From contig NC_092344.1 in the NCBI RefSeq assembly GCF_963676685.1, positions 89,868,749 through 89,932,748 of the forward strand: 64,000 nt of DNA. Direction: 5' to 3'. The notes below the pieces were generated by a model that had not been told where the DNA came from, did not search any database, and was given only the letters and a program-made list of their open reading frames with translations. This DNA is from Mytilus edulis (taxonomy: Eukaryota > Mollusca > Bivalvia > Mytilida > Mytilidae). A program made the position numbers and the translations under genes. Shown here in pieces: positions 13,401-25,400 of the stretch; the stretch's first letter is position 1; each line of letters opens with the position of its first letter.

Positions 13401-16400
13401 GTAAAAATCAGTAAAATAAATTTTCTCCAAAATATACCATGGCCAGGACCTGACAGTTTTTAGCAGTGTACAAATGAAAATCGTCCGGAAAACTGCTCTT
13501 GCTGTCATTTTGAGGGATTATGCAACATTTCACCTATTACCCATAAACAACATAGGTTCTCAATTACTAAAAAAAGTTCTAAAAGATAATTTCAAATCAG
13601 AGTAAACATATTAACTTCCTTATATCCAGTCAAATTTGTCTATAGGTTACACAAAGCTGGTTCTTAAAACGTTTGTATCAGGGAAAACATTTTTCTTTTA
13701 CTTTAAAAACATGTCGGGGAAACGGATTTCCTAACGATTCACATATAATATTCCGTATTTCTGATTTTTTGTTCGATAACGTAAATTATACGACTTTTTT
13801 ATGACTACGTGAACTTGTGCCATTAATTTTTGCTGGTCTTTAGGAAGACAATTTACAATTGTGCAGTGAACGAGGCACTTATACATAACCTTATAATTCT
13901 GTTTGGAAACAAAAATAAATTCCCAATATATAAATATACATGTATTATATGTCGTGTACATGATTGGAATTTGTAGATATAACTACCGCACAGAAAAAGT
14001 ATCATGGATTTCGAGGCTTTCAAATTCAAGGTTTTGAATTCTACCCTTGTTGAAAACATGTGGAGACCTCTACAGTTCCTTAAAACATCAATTATTTTTT
14101 TGTAAATTGAGTGCCGTCTCCGTGAACATGCTAACACTTAATGTTGGAACGACTAGTGGTATCTAACAATATTTATGAAAACTTCCTTAGAATTATGAAT
14201 ATTTCTTCCCTGTCAGATATGGATCATATTACCAATGATAAAATGAAATGCCGTACATTACATCGTATAGAGGTTTAAATTTCAAGTATTCGTCAATAAC
14301 TTAAGATATAGAGCAATTTTGTCTAAAAAATTTCAAATGTTAAAGGGTACATTTGTATTTTTTACTTCGATTTGAAGGAAATTTATTTCAGTTTTTTCTG
14401 TGACAAAGTATAGGCATGTTGGTATTGCAACAATGTATGATTGACATAATCCCGGTGACATAATAAACAGATAGCTATGAAAAAGAAAATATATGGGGTA
14501 TTCTGTATCAGACGAAAGAAAAACTATTACAGTGTTGAATCCCATAAATATTCACAGTGCAATGCAAGCAGTATATAATATCTACATTGAGCAAATCGAT
14601 GAGGTCATGTTTATTGTAGAAAACGTTTTACCGTTAAAGTGAAAATGCCAATGACAGAGGTTGATTATAAAAAATGTTTTACTGTGTTAAAAAAACTTCG
14701 ACTTAAACAATGAAAACTTACACGTTGCACATTAAATATTTTGTCGATGAAGAAAATTAAATTATGTCACTTCTGCAATAAGTTTGTCGATAACGTAACT
14801 TATGCTGACGGTAAAGAAACGCGAATTCGATCACTTCTCTGTTACGGGCTGTATATGACCCCCTTGATGTAAACAATTTGGCAAATTGAATTAATAAAAA
14901 AGGATGTCTGTGTATGTTAAGGAGACAGAAATTCAATGGAAAAAAAACCTGAACAAGTTGCATCTACATTATAATACAGGTTAATATATATATATAGCGA
15001 CATAATTATCGTCAGAATTTTTTTGATTGACTCGGGACAATTTACAGCTAGATATTATATAAAAACTTGTCTAATTCGCCTATAACTACACATTTCGTCT
15101 CTCTGGTGTTTTTCCTGATATTGCTGCGTTTAAAGAGACTCTCTTATTAACGTTTACGTATAAAATAGCAAACTTTAAGTAAGTGTTTGACATTTTCCTG
15201 AATAAATCGGTGGAGTTAGTATTTTTAGCTCACCTTTCCAAAAGGAAATGTGAGCTTTTGCCATCACTTGGCGTCCGTCGTCGTCCGTCCGTCGTAAACT
15301 ATTTCAAAGATCTTCTCCTCTGAAACTACTGAACCAATTCAAACCAAACTTCATCTGATTGATTCCTAGGGTATCTAGAATAAAGTTTGTGTTTTAATTC
15401 CCATTTCATCAAAAAACATGGCCGCCATGGCTAAAAATAGAACATAGGGGTAAAATGCAGTTTTCAGCTTATAACTCAAAAACCAAAGCATTTAGAGTAA
15501 ATCTGACGGGGTTAAATTGTTTATCAGGTGAAGATCTATCTGCCCTGAAATTGTCAGATGAATCGGACAACCTGTTGTTAGGTTGCTGCCCCTGAATTGG
15601 TAATTTTAAGGAAATTTTGCTGTTTTTGGTTATTATCATGAATATTATTATAGATAGAGATAAACTGTAAACAGCAAAAATGTTCAACAAAGTAAGATTT
15701 ACAAATAAGTTAACATGACCGAAATGGTCAGTTGACCTCTTTAGGAGTTATGGCCCTTTATAGTCAATTTTTAACCATTTTCCGTAAATCTTAGTTATCT
15801 TTTACAAAAATCTTCTCCTCTGAAACTACTGGGCCAAATTCAACCAAACATGGCCAAAATCATTATTGTGGTAACTAGTTTAAAAATTGTGTCTGGTGAC
15901 CTGGCTAACCAAACAAGATGGCCGCCATGGCTAAAAATAGAACATAGGGGTAAAATACAGTTTTTAGCTTATAACTCAAAAACCAAAGCATTTAGAGCAA
16001 ATCTGACGGGGTTAAATTGTTTATCAGGTGAAGATCTATCTGCCCTGAAATTGTCAGATGAATCGGACAACCTGTTGTTAGGTTGCTGCCCCTGAATTGG
16101 TAATTTTAAGGAAATTTTGCTGTTTTTGGTTATTATCATGAATATTATTATAGATAGAGATAAACTGTAAACAGCAAAAATGTTCAACAAAGTAAGATTT
16201 ACAAATAAGTTAACATGACCGAAATGGTCAGTTGACCTCTTTAGGAGTTATGGCCCTTTATAGTCAATTTTTAACCATTTTCCGTAAATCTTAGTTATCT
16301 TTTACAAAAATCTTCTCCTCTGAAACTACTGGGCCAAATTCAACCAAACATGGCCAAAATCATTATTGTGGTAACTAGTTTAAAAATTGTGTCTGGTGAC

Positions 16401-19400
16401 CTGGCTAACCAAACAAGATGGCCGCCATGGCTAAAAATAGAACATAGGGGTAAAATACAGTTTTTAGCTTATAACTCAAAAACCAAAGCATTTAGAGCAA
16501 ATCTGACGTGGGGTAAAATTGTTAATTAGGTCAAGATCTATCTGCCCTGAAATTTTCAGATGAAACGGACAACCCGTTGTTGGGTTGCCGCCCCTGATCA
16601 TGAATTGGTAATTTCAAGGAAATTTTGCTGTTTTTGGTTATTATCTTGAATATTATTATAGATGTAGATAAACTGTAAACAGCAATAATGTAATGCTTGG
16701 GGTATACAATGTTTTTTTATACTTTCATCATAAATTATATTACGAACACGAGACAAACGAGACATTTCAGTGTGTCCACTCTTGTTTTTGCTTTTGAAGA
16801 AGATATGACAGAATCGAAGAACCATTTATATAAATTGAAAACCCAAAATAATCATTGATGGAAGATTTAAGCAAAACATTTAAGGTGAGCGATTCAGGCT
16901 CTTAAGAGCCTCTTGTTCTTATCGCCAGGCATTGTTTAATTCCATTAACATTGAATTTCTTTTCGTCGTTTTCCTCCTCAGAAAACTGCGCAGACAGCAT
17001 TACACATCACTGTATCGAAGAATTTTCTGACAACAGCTCAATTCTTACTGTTTAGCGGTGCAGATGCCTCAATGAAAGATAAGGTAATATTTGCTCACTT
17101 CGCTAGATAATTTTGTTCCCTTTGTTAATTTTAACTATGAAATACAAGTTAATGAGATCTATGAATGGTCTCTCCCGTGTACTATTATCTTAATATGTTG
17201 TTGGGTCTTTTTAAATGATGTTTAACCAATCTTAAATGTAACAGAAAATGATAAAACTCATGTGCCGGTTATTATTTTTTTTCTAATCAATAATCATTTT
17301 ACAGAATTAAATGTGCCAATAAGTCTTATTGTAAGTGTTAAATTCATGTTTAAAAAAATGTTTCAGGTCAGTTCATGTCCTTTTTTTTTTTTACAAAAAA
17401 GAAGTAACTTGATATCAATTTAATTTACTGGTTTGTGCTACGACTACATTATTCAAACGTGTTAGCCTTTGTACATTGATGTGCAAATCTAATGAATTTT
17501 TAAATTAGATATGCGCAATCTTCCGTTTAAAAGACAACAATTGGAACATTTAAAATATGTGTAATATAGTAAAAATATTAGGTAAATCGGTTTGTATACG
17601 TTCTTAATGTTCATGAATGTAGCATACGATGTCAAAATATTTGGCTCAAGAAAATAAAAAATATGGATATAGTACGACTTGCAGAATAAAAGGAATACAA
17701 TGTCAGTTACGTCCTTGAGTGATTATCTAATAGACTGTGGAGATGTAAATTTCTTTGTTTCAGTAAGTTATTAAATGATTCTCTTATTTATAATGTGTTT
17801 GGTTTTTTTCCAACTGTTTTTATTCGAGTAGAACAGTTCTAAGGCTATATGAAGACGAAATGCGCCTCTGCCGTCCTAAATCATAAGTAGCGATACGACG
17901 GATATGTTCCAATTGTCGTAACCACAAACTCTCCCCTTTTCCTCGAATGTTACTAACCGAATAAATCTATCATTTGATGTGTATTTACACGAACAACATT
18001 GACGAATATCACACGTGAAGCAGGATCGGTTTAGTCTTTCGAAGGACCTGAAACCACGTATTTTTTGGTAGGGTTTTGTATACTGCTGTTTGTATGTTTG
18101 TATGTTGGAACTTTTTCACTTTTATTTTTGCCATAGCGTCGTGATTTTTTTTATTGAGTTTGAATGTCCATTTGCTATGATCCCTCACTTTTCTTTTGCA
18201 GAAAAGAACATTAATATATATTTGAGGGATTTTTGTATTGTAACCATTGGCCATCAAAGATTTTCAGTTTTAAGGTTCCCACACAGCTATGCATGTGCTT
18301 TTTCATATACCATTTTGCTTATTTTCTCCTGCTTTTCTTCAAAATGTTTTTGAGATATTTGGTTACCTAAACTGATTTGGTTTTAAAACTGGTCACCTGA
18401 ATATATTCATGTGTATATATGTATACGTAGGACGTGAATGCGATTGTTATATCTGTGGTGTAGTTACATACACTCTGTTTATTCAAAGACAGCGTATATA
18501 TACAAACACAATGTGTAACAACACGTGGTGTATTTATATAATAACCTCTTTTGAAAATGAATAAGAATACTTCAGAATTTCAAACAAAGCGAATCTGGTT
18601 CCCCGATTGAAATTTCCACAACAAAAGACGATAGAATACAATGTACTACATTTGTGAGACGACTATAAAAAGAAAAACAGTTTCTTCATATTATTATGAA
18701 CATTTAAATAACAAATATCTTACACATACTTCATTTATTATGTCTAGAAAGTTGGTTTTAACTTTCAAGACAATTTGATGACCGATGTGGTATACACAAT
18801 TTATATTTGTCCAATAAACCAGTTTAATAAAAGTATCACAATCGCCTACTGAAAATGTTCTTTGTTCACATATACTTATGTTTACAATTGGTAACAAATA
18901 AAACTGAATAATCAAATAATTTGATACTAAGAAGCTTATACATTTTTCATTTCAATATTTTCGCTCTGCAAAGCTGTTACTTTTATCATCATTACAAGTA
19001 ACAGTTAATTATATTGTTTTACTTATTGAATTCTAATCTTTTGAGAGTATTTCCCTAAATGGGAGCTATTGAATTTGGTAATTTATCAGAATATCGTTGA
19101 CGAATTCCCAGAGGATACTTATTCGTCAATTATATATTGATGCTTGTCAAGTTTCATATCTAAAACAATGATATACTATGTATGTCGATTTCATAAAACT
19201 AAGTGAATATTTTCTAAAATGGATGACTGGAATATTGAAGATGATTTAGATGAATTGTTACCGGTAAGTTATTTTTATTTTTGGACGGAAATTGTTTTGT
19301 AATTAAAGAATTAAAAATAATAAGTGAAGGAACCAAATTTGACATACAAAATAATATCGAAACTACTCGATAAAACCTTTAACATATGAAGATTAGATAA

Positions 19401-22400
19401 AAGAGGGGCGAAAAATACCAGTGGAACTGTCAAACTCATAAATAGAAAATTAACTGACAACGCCATGGCTAAAAATGAAAAAGATAAACAAACAAATAAA
19501 AGTACACAAAAAACAACATAGATAACTAAAGACTGAGCAACACGGTCATATCTAAGTTCAGATTACTTCAAACTCTATCTTTTTTTTTTTAACTCCAATG
19601 TGTTCTATAAATACAAGATTGTCAAATTCTTGTTTTAAACGAAAGTCTGCAACGATTCTAGTATATATATTAAACAGACATTCTGACGTCACACCAAAGA
19701 CATGCATTTTGACCCTGTGATCTAAGGAAATGCTGACATGCTGCCAATTAATCAATTACGGAAAAAATATATCGTACAGTAATTATGTCATACTGTTAAT
19801 CGATCAATCAGTAGATCAAATTTTTACACGAAATCAGAAACCCTCTTTGACCATTTCATGGCTCATAAATAAGAAACACTTGAAACGTAAGAAAATCTAA
19901 CAAGTATATATGGCACGCCGTTTTTATATTTATTCAAATTTGAAGATATTTTATTTATTTAACAAGATATTTTATTAAGTATTAAGATATCTTTCTTTTT
20001 TATAAGATATCTTATTTAATTTGAAAGTAAATAAGATATCTCTATTAGTTTATAAGATATTTCTATAAGTTTATAAGATATCTCTATAAGTTAATAAGAT
20101 ATCTCTATTAATTAATAAGATATCTTAAAAAGTATATAAGATATCTTACTTCTTTATAAAGATATCTTTTAAATACATACTTTATAAGATATCTTATTAA
20201 TTAATAGAGATATCTTATAAACTAATAGAGATATCTTATTAACTTATGGAGATATCTTATATATTAGATAAGATATCTTTATAACCAATTAAATAAGATA
20301 TCTCTTTAAGTTAATAAGATATCTCTAAAAGTTTATAAGATATCTCTATTAGTTTATAAGATATTTCTATAAATTGATAAGATATCTCTATAAGTTAATA
20401 AGACATCTCTATTAGTTTATAAGATATCTCTATTAGTTTATAAGATATCTCTATAAGTTAATAAGATATGTCTATTAATAAATAAGATATCTTATAAAGT
20501 TTATAAGATATCTTACTTCTTTATAAAGATATCTTTTAAATACATACTTTATAAGATATCGGATTAATTAATAGAGATATCTTATAAATTAATAGAAATA
20601 TCTTATTAATTTATGGAGATATCTTATATATTAAATAAGATATCTTTATAACCAATAAAATAAGATATCTCTATAATTTAATAAGATATCTCTAAAAGTT
20701 TATAAGATATCTCTATTAGTTAATAAGATATCTCTATAAGTTAATAAGATATCTCTAAAGGTTTATAAGATATCTCTATTAGTTTATAAGATATCTCTAT
20801 AAGTTATTAAGATATCTCTATTAATTAATAAGATATCTTATAAAGTATATAAGATATCTTACTTCTTTATAAAGATATCTTTCAAATACATACTTTATAA
20901 GATATCTTATTAATTAATAGAGATATCTTATAAACTAATAGAGATATCTTATTAATTAATAGAGATATCTTATAAACTAATAGAAATATCTTATTAACTT
21001 ATGGACATATCTTATTAAGTAAATAAGATATCTCTATTATAAACTATATAAAAGATATCTTATATAGTTATAAATTAAAAGAGATATCTTATATTTTAAA
21101 TAAGATATCTTATATATTTAATAAGATATCTTTATAAACATTTTAATAAGATATCTTATTTAATAAATCAGATATCTCAATTAATATATAAGATATCTCA
21201 TTTTGTTATTATACAAATATAGCCTTTGTATGAGGTCGATACAAGGATATATTGACCTGAAAGAAGTATATTGACTGAGGACGAAGTCCGAGGTCGATAT
21301 ACTTCTTTGGGTCGATATATCCTGTATTGACCTCATACAAAGGCTATATTTGTTATAAATTATTATTAATTTCTGACCATATTTGTGTCAAAATCGTCAT
21401 TTAGGTTTGTTGGAATTTTATAGATATTACATTCTCCTTTACAATAACAACATATTAGTTGCTATTTCATTTACTTTTTTTTTTGGACATCTTATGTATG
21501 TGAAGATTTTTTTCGTCAAATAATCGATCACAGATATCATGTGTTTCAAAACGTTAAACAATATCCTGAAATTCATTACATGACATCACAAAGTATATTG
21601 GTTTTTAGATATTCTAAAAATAACCGTGCAATATGCTTTTTGCAGGTCAATATGCGTTTTGCTATCCGCCGTTTTCTCTCTACCTTCGAAAATATAGTTT
21701 AACAGTGGCGGATCCAGGGGGGGGGGTTCCGGGGGTGCGCACCCCCCCCCCCCCTTTATTTTTGCCGATCAATGCATTTGTATCGGGACATATGTTTTGC
21801 ACCCCCCCCCCCTTTTGCCCTGGGTTAGCCCTTGGTTAGCACCCCCCTTTCGAAAATTCCTGCATCCGCCCCTGTTTAACATATGACTATCCCTAAACGA
21901 ATTAAATTTGTTTAAATATACGAATTAATAATATTAAGATATCTCAATTAGTTCATAAAACATCTTATTTAACTAAATAAGATATCTCGAAATTGAATAA
22001 ATATAATAACGGCGTGCCATAAGTATAGGAAAAACAAAAATGCCACAGTTTTCCCATATATATAGCAAAAGAGTAAATTATACTTCATGAACCTTTGAAA
22101 AGCTAAGCTTGCATGACTTATTTACACAAAGCTTGAATGACTTATTATCACAAATTAAATGATCCTTTTGCATACAGTTTTGCTGCATCTTTTTTGACAA
22201 CGTTGTAGTGTAGAAAATCATATTAAATGTTATCTACGTACTAATGATAATACTAACGAATTACAATAATATTATTATTAACTTATTAAAGTACACGAAA
22301 TAGGTAACAATTCTACCTTGTAAAAGTATAGTTTTATATTATTAGCAAGGAAAATCACCAATAGCATTATGCAGATCAAAAGAAATGCGGAACTTGCTTG

Positions 22401-25400
22401 CGGGTTTTGCCCAGAGTACGCAAGGTGGTCTTCGGTAAGTTATTTTATGTCATCTATTTTGTAGTTTACTAAATAAGGGGTACACAGTTTAATAATATAA
22501 GGAATTGTTACTGAATATATCAGCAGAATTTATACTGTTTGAGATACATGTACATGTGTAATTGTGTAATTTTTCGGAGCTTATAAATAGATATCCCGTC
22601 GTCGCAAGTTACTTTATAAGGTATAATTTACTTGGCGTTTGACAAAACAAAATGTAACATGAAGGCACTTGTTTTTGAACATTTAACATTTTTTCAACAT
22701 TTTGATCACATTAACAGTAACTTTTCGTGTCTTCTATAGCCACAAACAGTTTGTGTCATTCGTTTGTATACATGCACAAAAGTTTGGCCGTTCACGACTC
22801 CTGACAAGCAAGTCGATTTCGAAAGGCTATGATGCATTAAATTGATTTTGCTATTTTTGGAATTATTTTCAATAAGTTATAGCAATGTCTGATCGTTTGA
22901 ATTATAGTTATTTAAAAATAGCCACACCTATACAAGATTTATCGCCTGTATGTGTAGTATATTATAGTATATGTAAATCAAAGAATTGTATTTGTACATT
23001 TACCCATTGCTTTATATTATCGATCGAATTTAAAGTTCAAAATATATGGATATAATAAAGCCACATAGACTATACAGTGGCGGATCCAGGGGGGGTTCCG
23101 GGGGTGCGCACCCCCCCTCCCTTTATTTTTGTCGATCAATGCATTTGTATCGGGACATATGTTTTGCACCCCCCCCCCCTTTTTGCCCTGGGTGCCCTGG
23201 GTTAGCACCCCCCCTTTCGAAAATTCCTGCATCCGCCCCTGCTATATGACTGCGTTTCACATGTTTGTGAGAAATCAACACAACTAAACTGTGACAATGA
23301 TATATATAACAGCACAACATATAAGAACAAATGTAGTAAACTTCAATAAGACTATATATACATATCGTCCTGAAGACTGAATTACAATTTTATCAAATTA
23401 ATGATTTTAATGATCTAATTTTTTCGCGGCATCTCAGTCAAAACGCCAACAGAAGTTAAAAGATGTTACAAGCCTACCATCCTCCTGAAAAACCAAAACT
23501 GTTTAGTCACACTTTGGTTTGATAATAAGTAAAACGTATCATAAATATGTTTTCTGTAATTACAGAGAAATTCAGTTACAAACAGTTGACATGCAAGGTG
23601 GCACCAAAACATTTTGTGATCGCCTCGATCTCATAATAGATTATACAGATGCTTCACCTGACGACAAATTTTCTGTAATGTGCCGGAAGCAAGCTATTGA
23701 CTATTCTGACGAGGACTTCGGACTTACGGATAGGGACGAAATTTTTAGTGATGTCGTTAACTACAGGTTAGGTCGGAAAGGTCGACAAACTACAGCTACC
23801 CTCACTGTACCGATATTTGGTGAACTTGAGATAAAAGAAGAGCTTGTGCTGAAAGGAAATCGTGGCTTTTCTGTTCCTATAACATCACTCAAAAATGAAG
23901 GGCAGGTGAGATCCCTCATTGCTTTTTGTTATCTCCATATGTTATTATAATTAAAAAGAACAAATCGACCAAACAATGTACTTCTTTTTTTAGCAATTGA
24001 TATACATGACCCTGATTGAATCCCACTGTATTTTTTATGCAATAGAAATAAATCTCTTTAAATGTTTGCCAAACAAACTACTCTACTTAAAATGAAAAGG
24101 CAAAACACAAAAAGAAAAGAAAGCATTATTTTGAAAGCAAACCATAGCAGAATTTAAATAACCAATACTTTTAAAAACAATTGATATCATCAAGCAATTT
24201 ATTTTTAATTTCAGAAATATTATGCTATCGTGACGATTGATATGTCATTACTTGATGCTTTCGTTGTTGTGAGTCGTCCAATTAAAGAAGTTTTCAGTGT
24301 AGATTCGACAGCTGTTGTCCTCAAGTCAATGGTTAATCCAGGTGTACAACTAGTCATTCCTCCTGAAACATTCGATGAAAGAACAAAATTAACCTTAGAA
24401 GTAGGTAGTATTATAATAAGAATCAAAGATTCTAATTCCGAGGGCAAATGCTTAAAATTATCCGGACGCAACTTTTGTTTATGAAATAGCTGTAGTAGTA
24501 TAGAACAATAGTTTATATTGTTTAATCAAGAAAATAGTTGAAAAGTTATAATAAGATGCTTAACATTACTGAATAAATCGCAATTAAAAAAAAATTGTCT
24601 TGCTTATTTTGCAAATAAAATATGCCTTTCATTGCTTTTCAGATAACAGATTCACCAAATCCTGAACTTTTTGCAACCACTAAAATGGAAAATGTTTACT
24701 CGTGCACATGTTTTTGTAGCGTTCATACAGAAAACAAAGTTGGACCAAAAAATGATGTCATATTTCGTTTTCCATTGCCAGAAGAATACGGTCAAGGTGG
24801 TCAACTGTATGCATTTCAATCTAATGTGTATGAAATAGGAGATGTCAGTGCGGATAGTTGGGCAGCCTTAAATACAAATCTCAATATTTCTAATAAACTT
24901 GTAGAATTTTCGTCACGAACATTTTCAGTGTAAGTATTTATTGCCCACAAGTAATTGGCAAAATCAAAAGCTCAAACACATCAAACGAATGAATAAAACT
25001 GTCAAATTTCTGACTAGATACATATACTTTTGGTTTTATAGCTAGCTAAACCCCTTACCTGCATGACAACAACATAAAACTCCACCACATCGACAACGAT
25101 GTGTGAACAAAACAAAATGACATCCACTGAACATCATCCTTTATTTTCAACAAGACAGAGAGAGGAACATGATATTACTGTATATTGAATTCTGTTCTGT
25201 ACAAACACATTGATTTCATTATAGAGGATCATAGAGAACAAAAGTGAATTGATAATTGGTCCAATGTTTTGCCTAGATGTTTTCGGTATTTCTCGAAGTT
25301 CTTCCCTCGTGTTTTCTTTCGTTTGAACTCGTCTGAATAATACGTTTTTCACCAGTGATCATTGTATCTTTATCATTTTTACTTGTATTTTTGTTTTCAT

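Larger units (their letters stand above)
8126..17083 (+). other. Ankyrin-repeat exons (exons 2-5)
   Basis: Four coding exons of 90, 99, 99 and 102 nt, each starting and ending in phase 0 and each encoding one repeat of about 33 residues. Diagnostic strings are KTLLHHCTSAGDKENSILLL, GLTPLHYAAKKDFTDIIESL and QTALHITVSKNFLTTAQFLL, followed by G(A/A/A)-type loops. A last partial repeat (GKSPIALCRSKEMRNLL) is in exon 22346-22434. Symmetric phase-0 exons of one repeat each allow repeats to be gained or skipped without frameshift. The stack is short (about five repeats) compared with the 24 of classical ankyrins. Confidence 0.85.
19909..22021. mobile_element. Foldback element made of GATATC palindrome arrays
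   Basis: The ends are inverted repeats: TATGGCACGCCGTT at the left and its reverse complement at 22008-22021, with similarity continuing for about 40 bp (TATATTTATTCAA on both). Both sides are flanked by AGTATA (19903-19908 and 22022-22027), a 6-bp target-site duplication. From 19945 to 21200 the interior is almost wholly copies of a palindrome, AAGATATCTT, spaced about 21 bp, arranged in alternating orientations and in a higher-order unit of about 350-370 bp seen three times. A hairpin (21209-21357) and a MITE (21703-21874) lie inside. No coding sequence. It is in the intron before exon 22346. Confidence 0.8.

Noticed and set aside
15469-16190. Two nearly identical 73-codon minus-strand frames
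   Set aside because: They are the same piece of the 500-bp tandem repeat and another copy of the family at 41411-42719 does not preserve the frame.
19909-21200. CRISPR-like array of regularly spaced repeats
   Set aside because: The repeats are palindromes without unique spacers, in eukaryotic DNA, inside an element with inverted ends.
21633-21839. Proline- and glycine-rich frames over the MITEs (also 23017-23320)
   Set aside because: They result from long C and G runs in the hAT-like MITEs.
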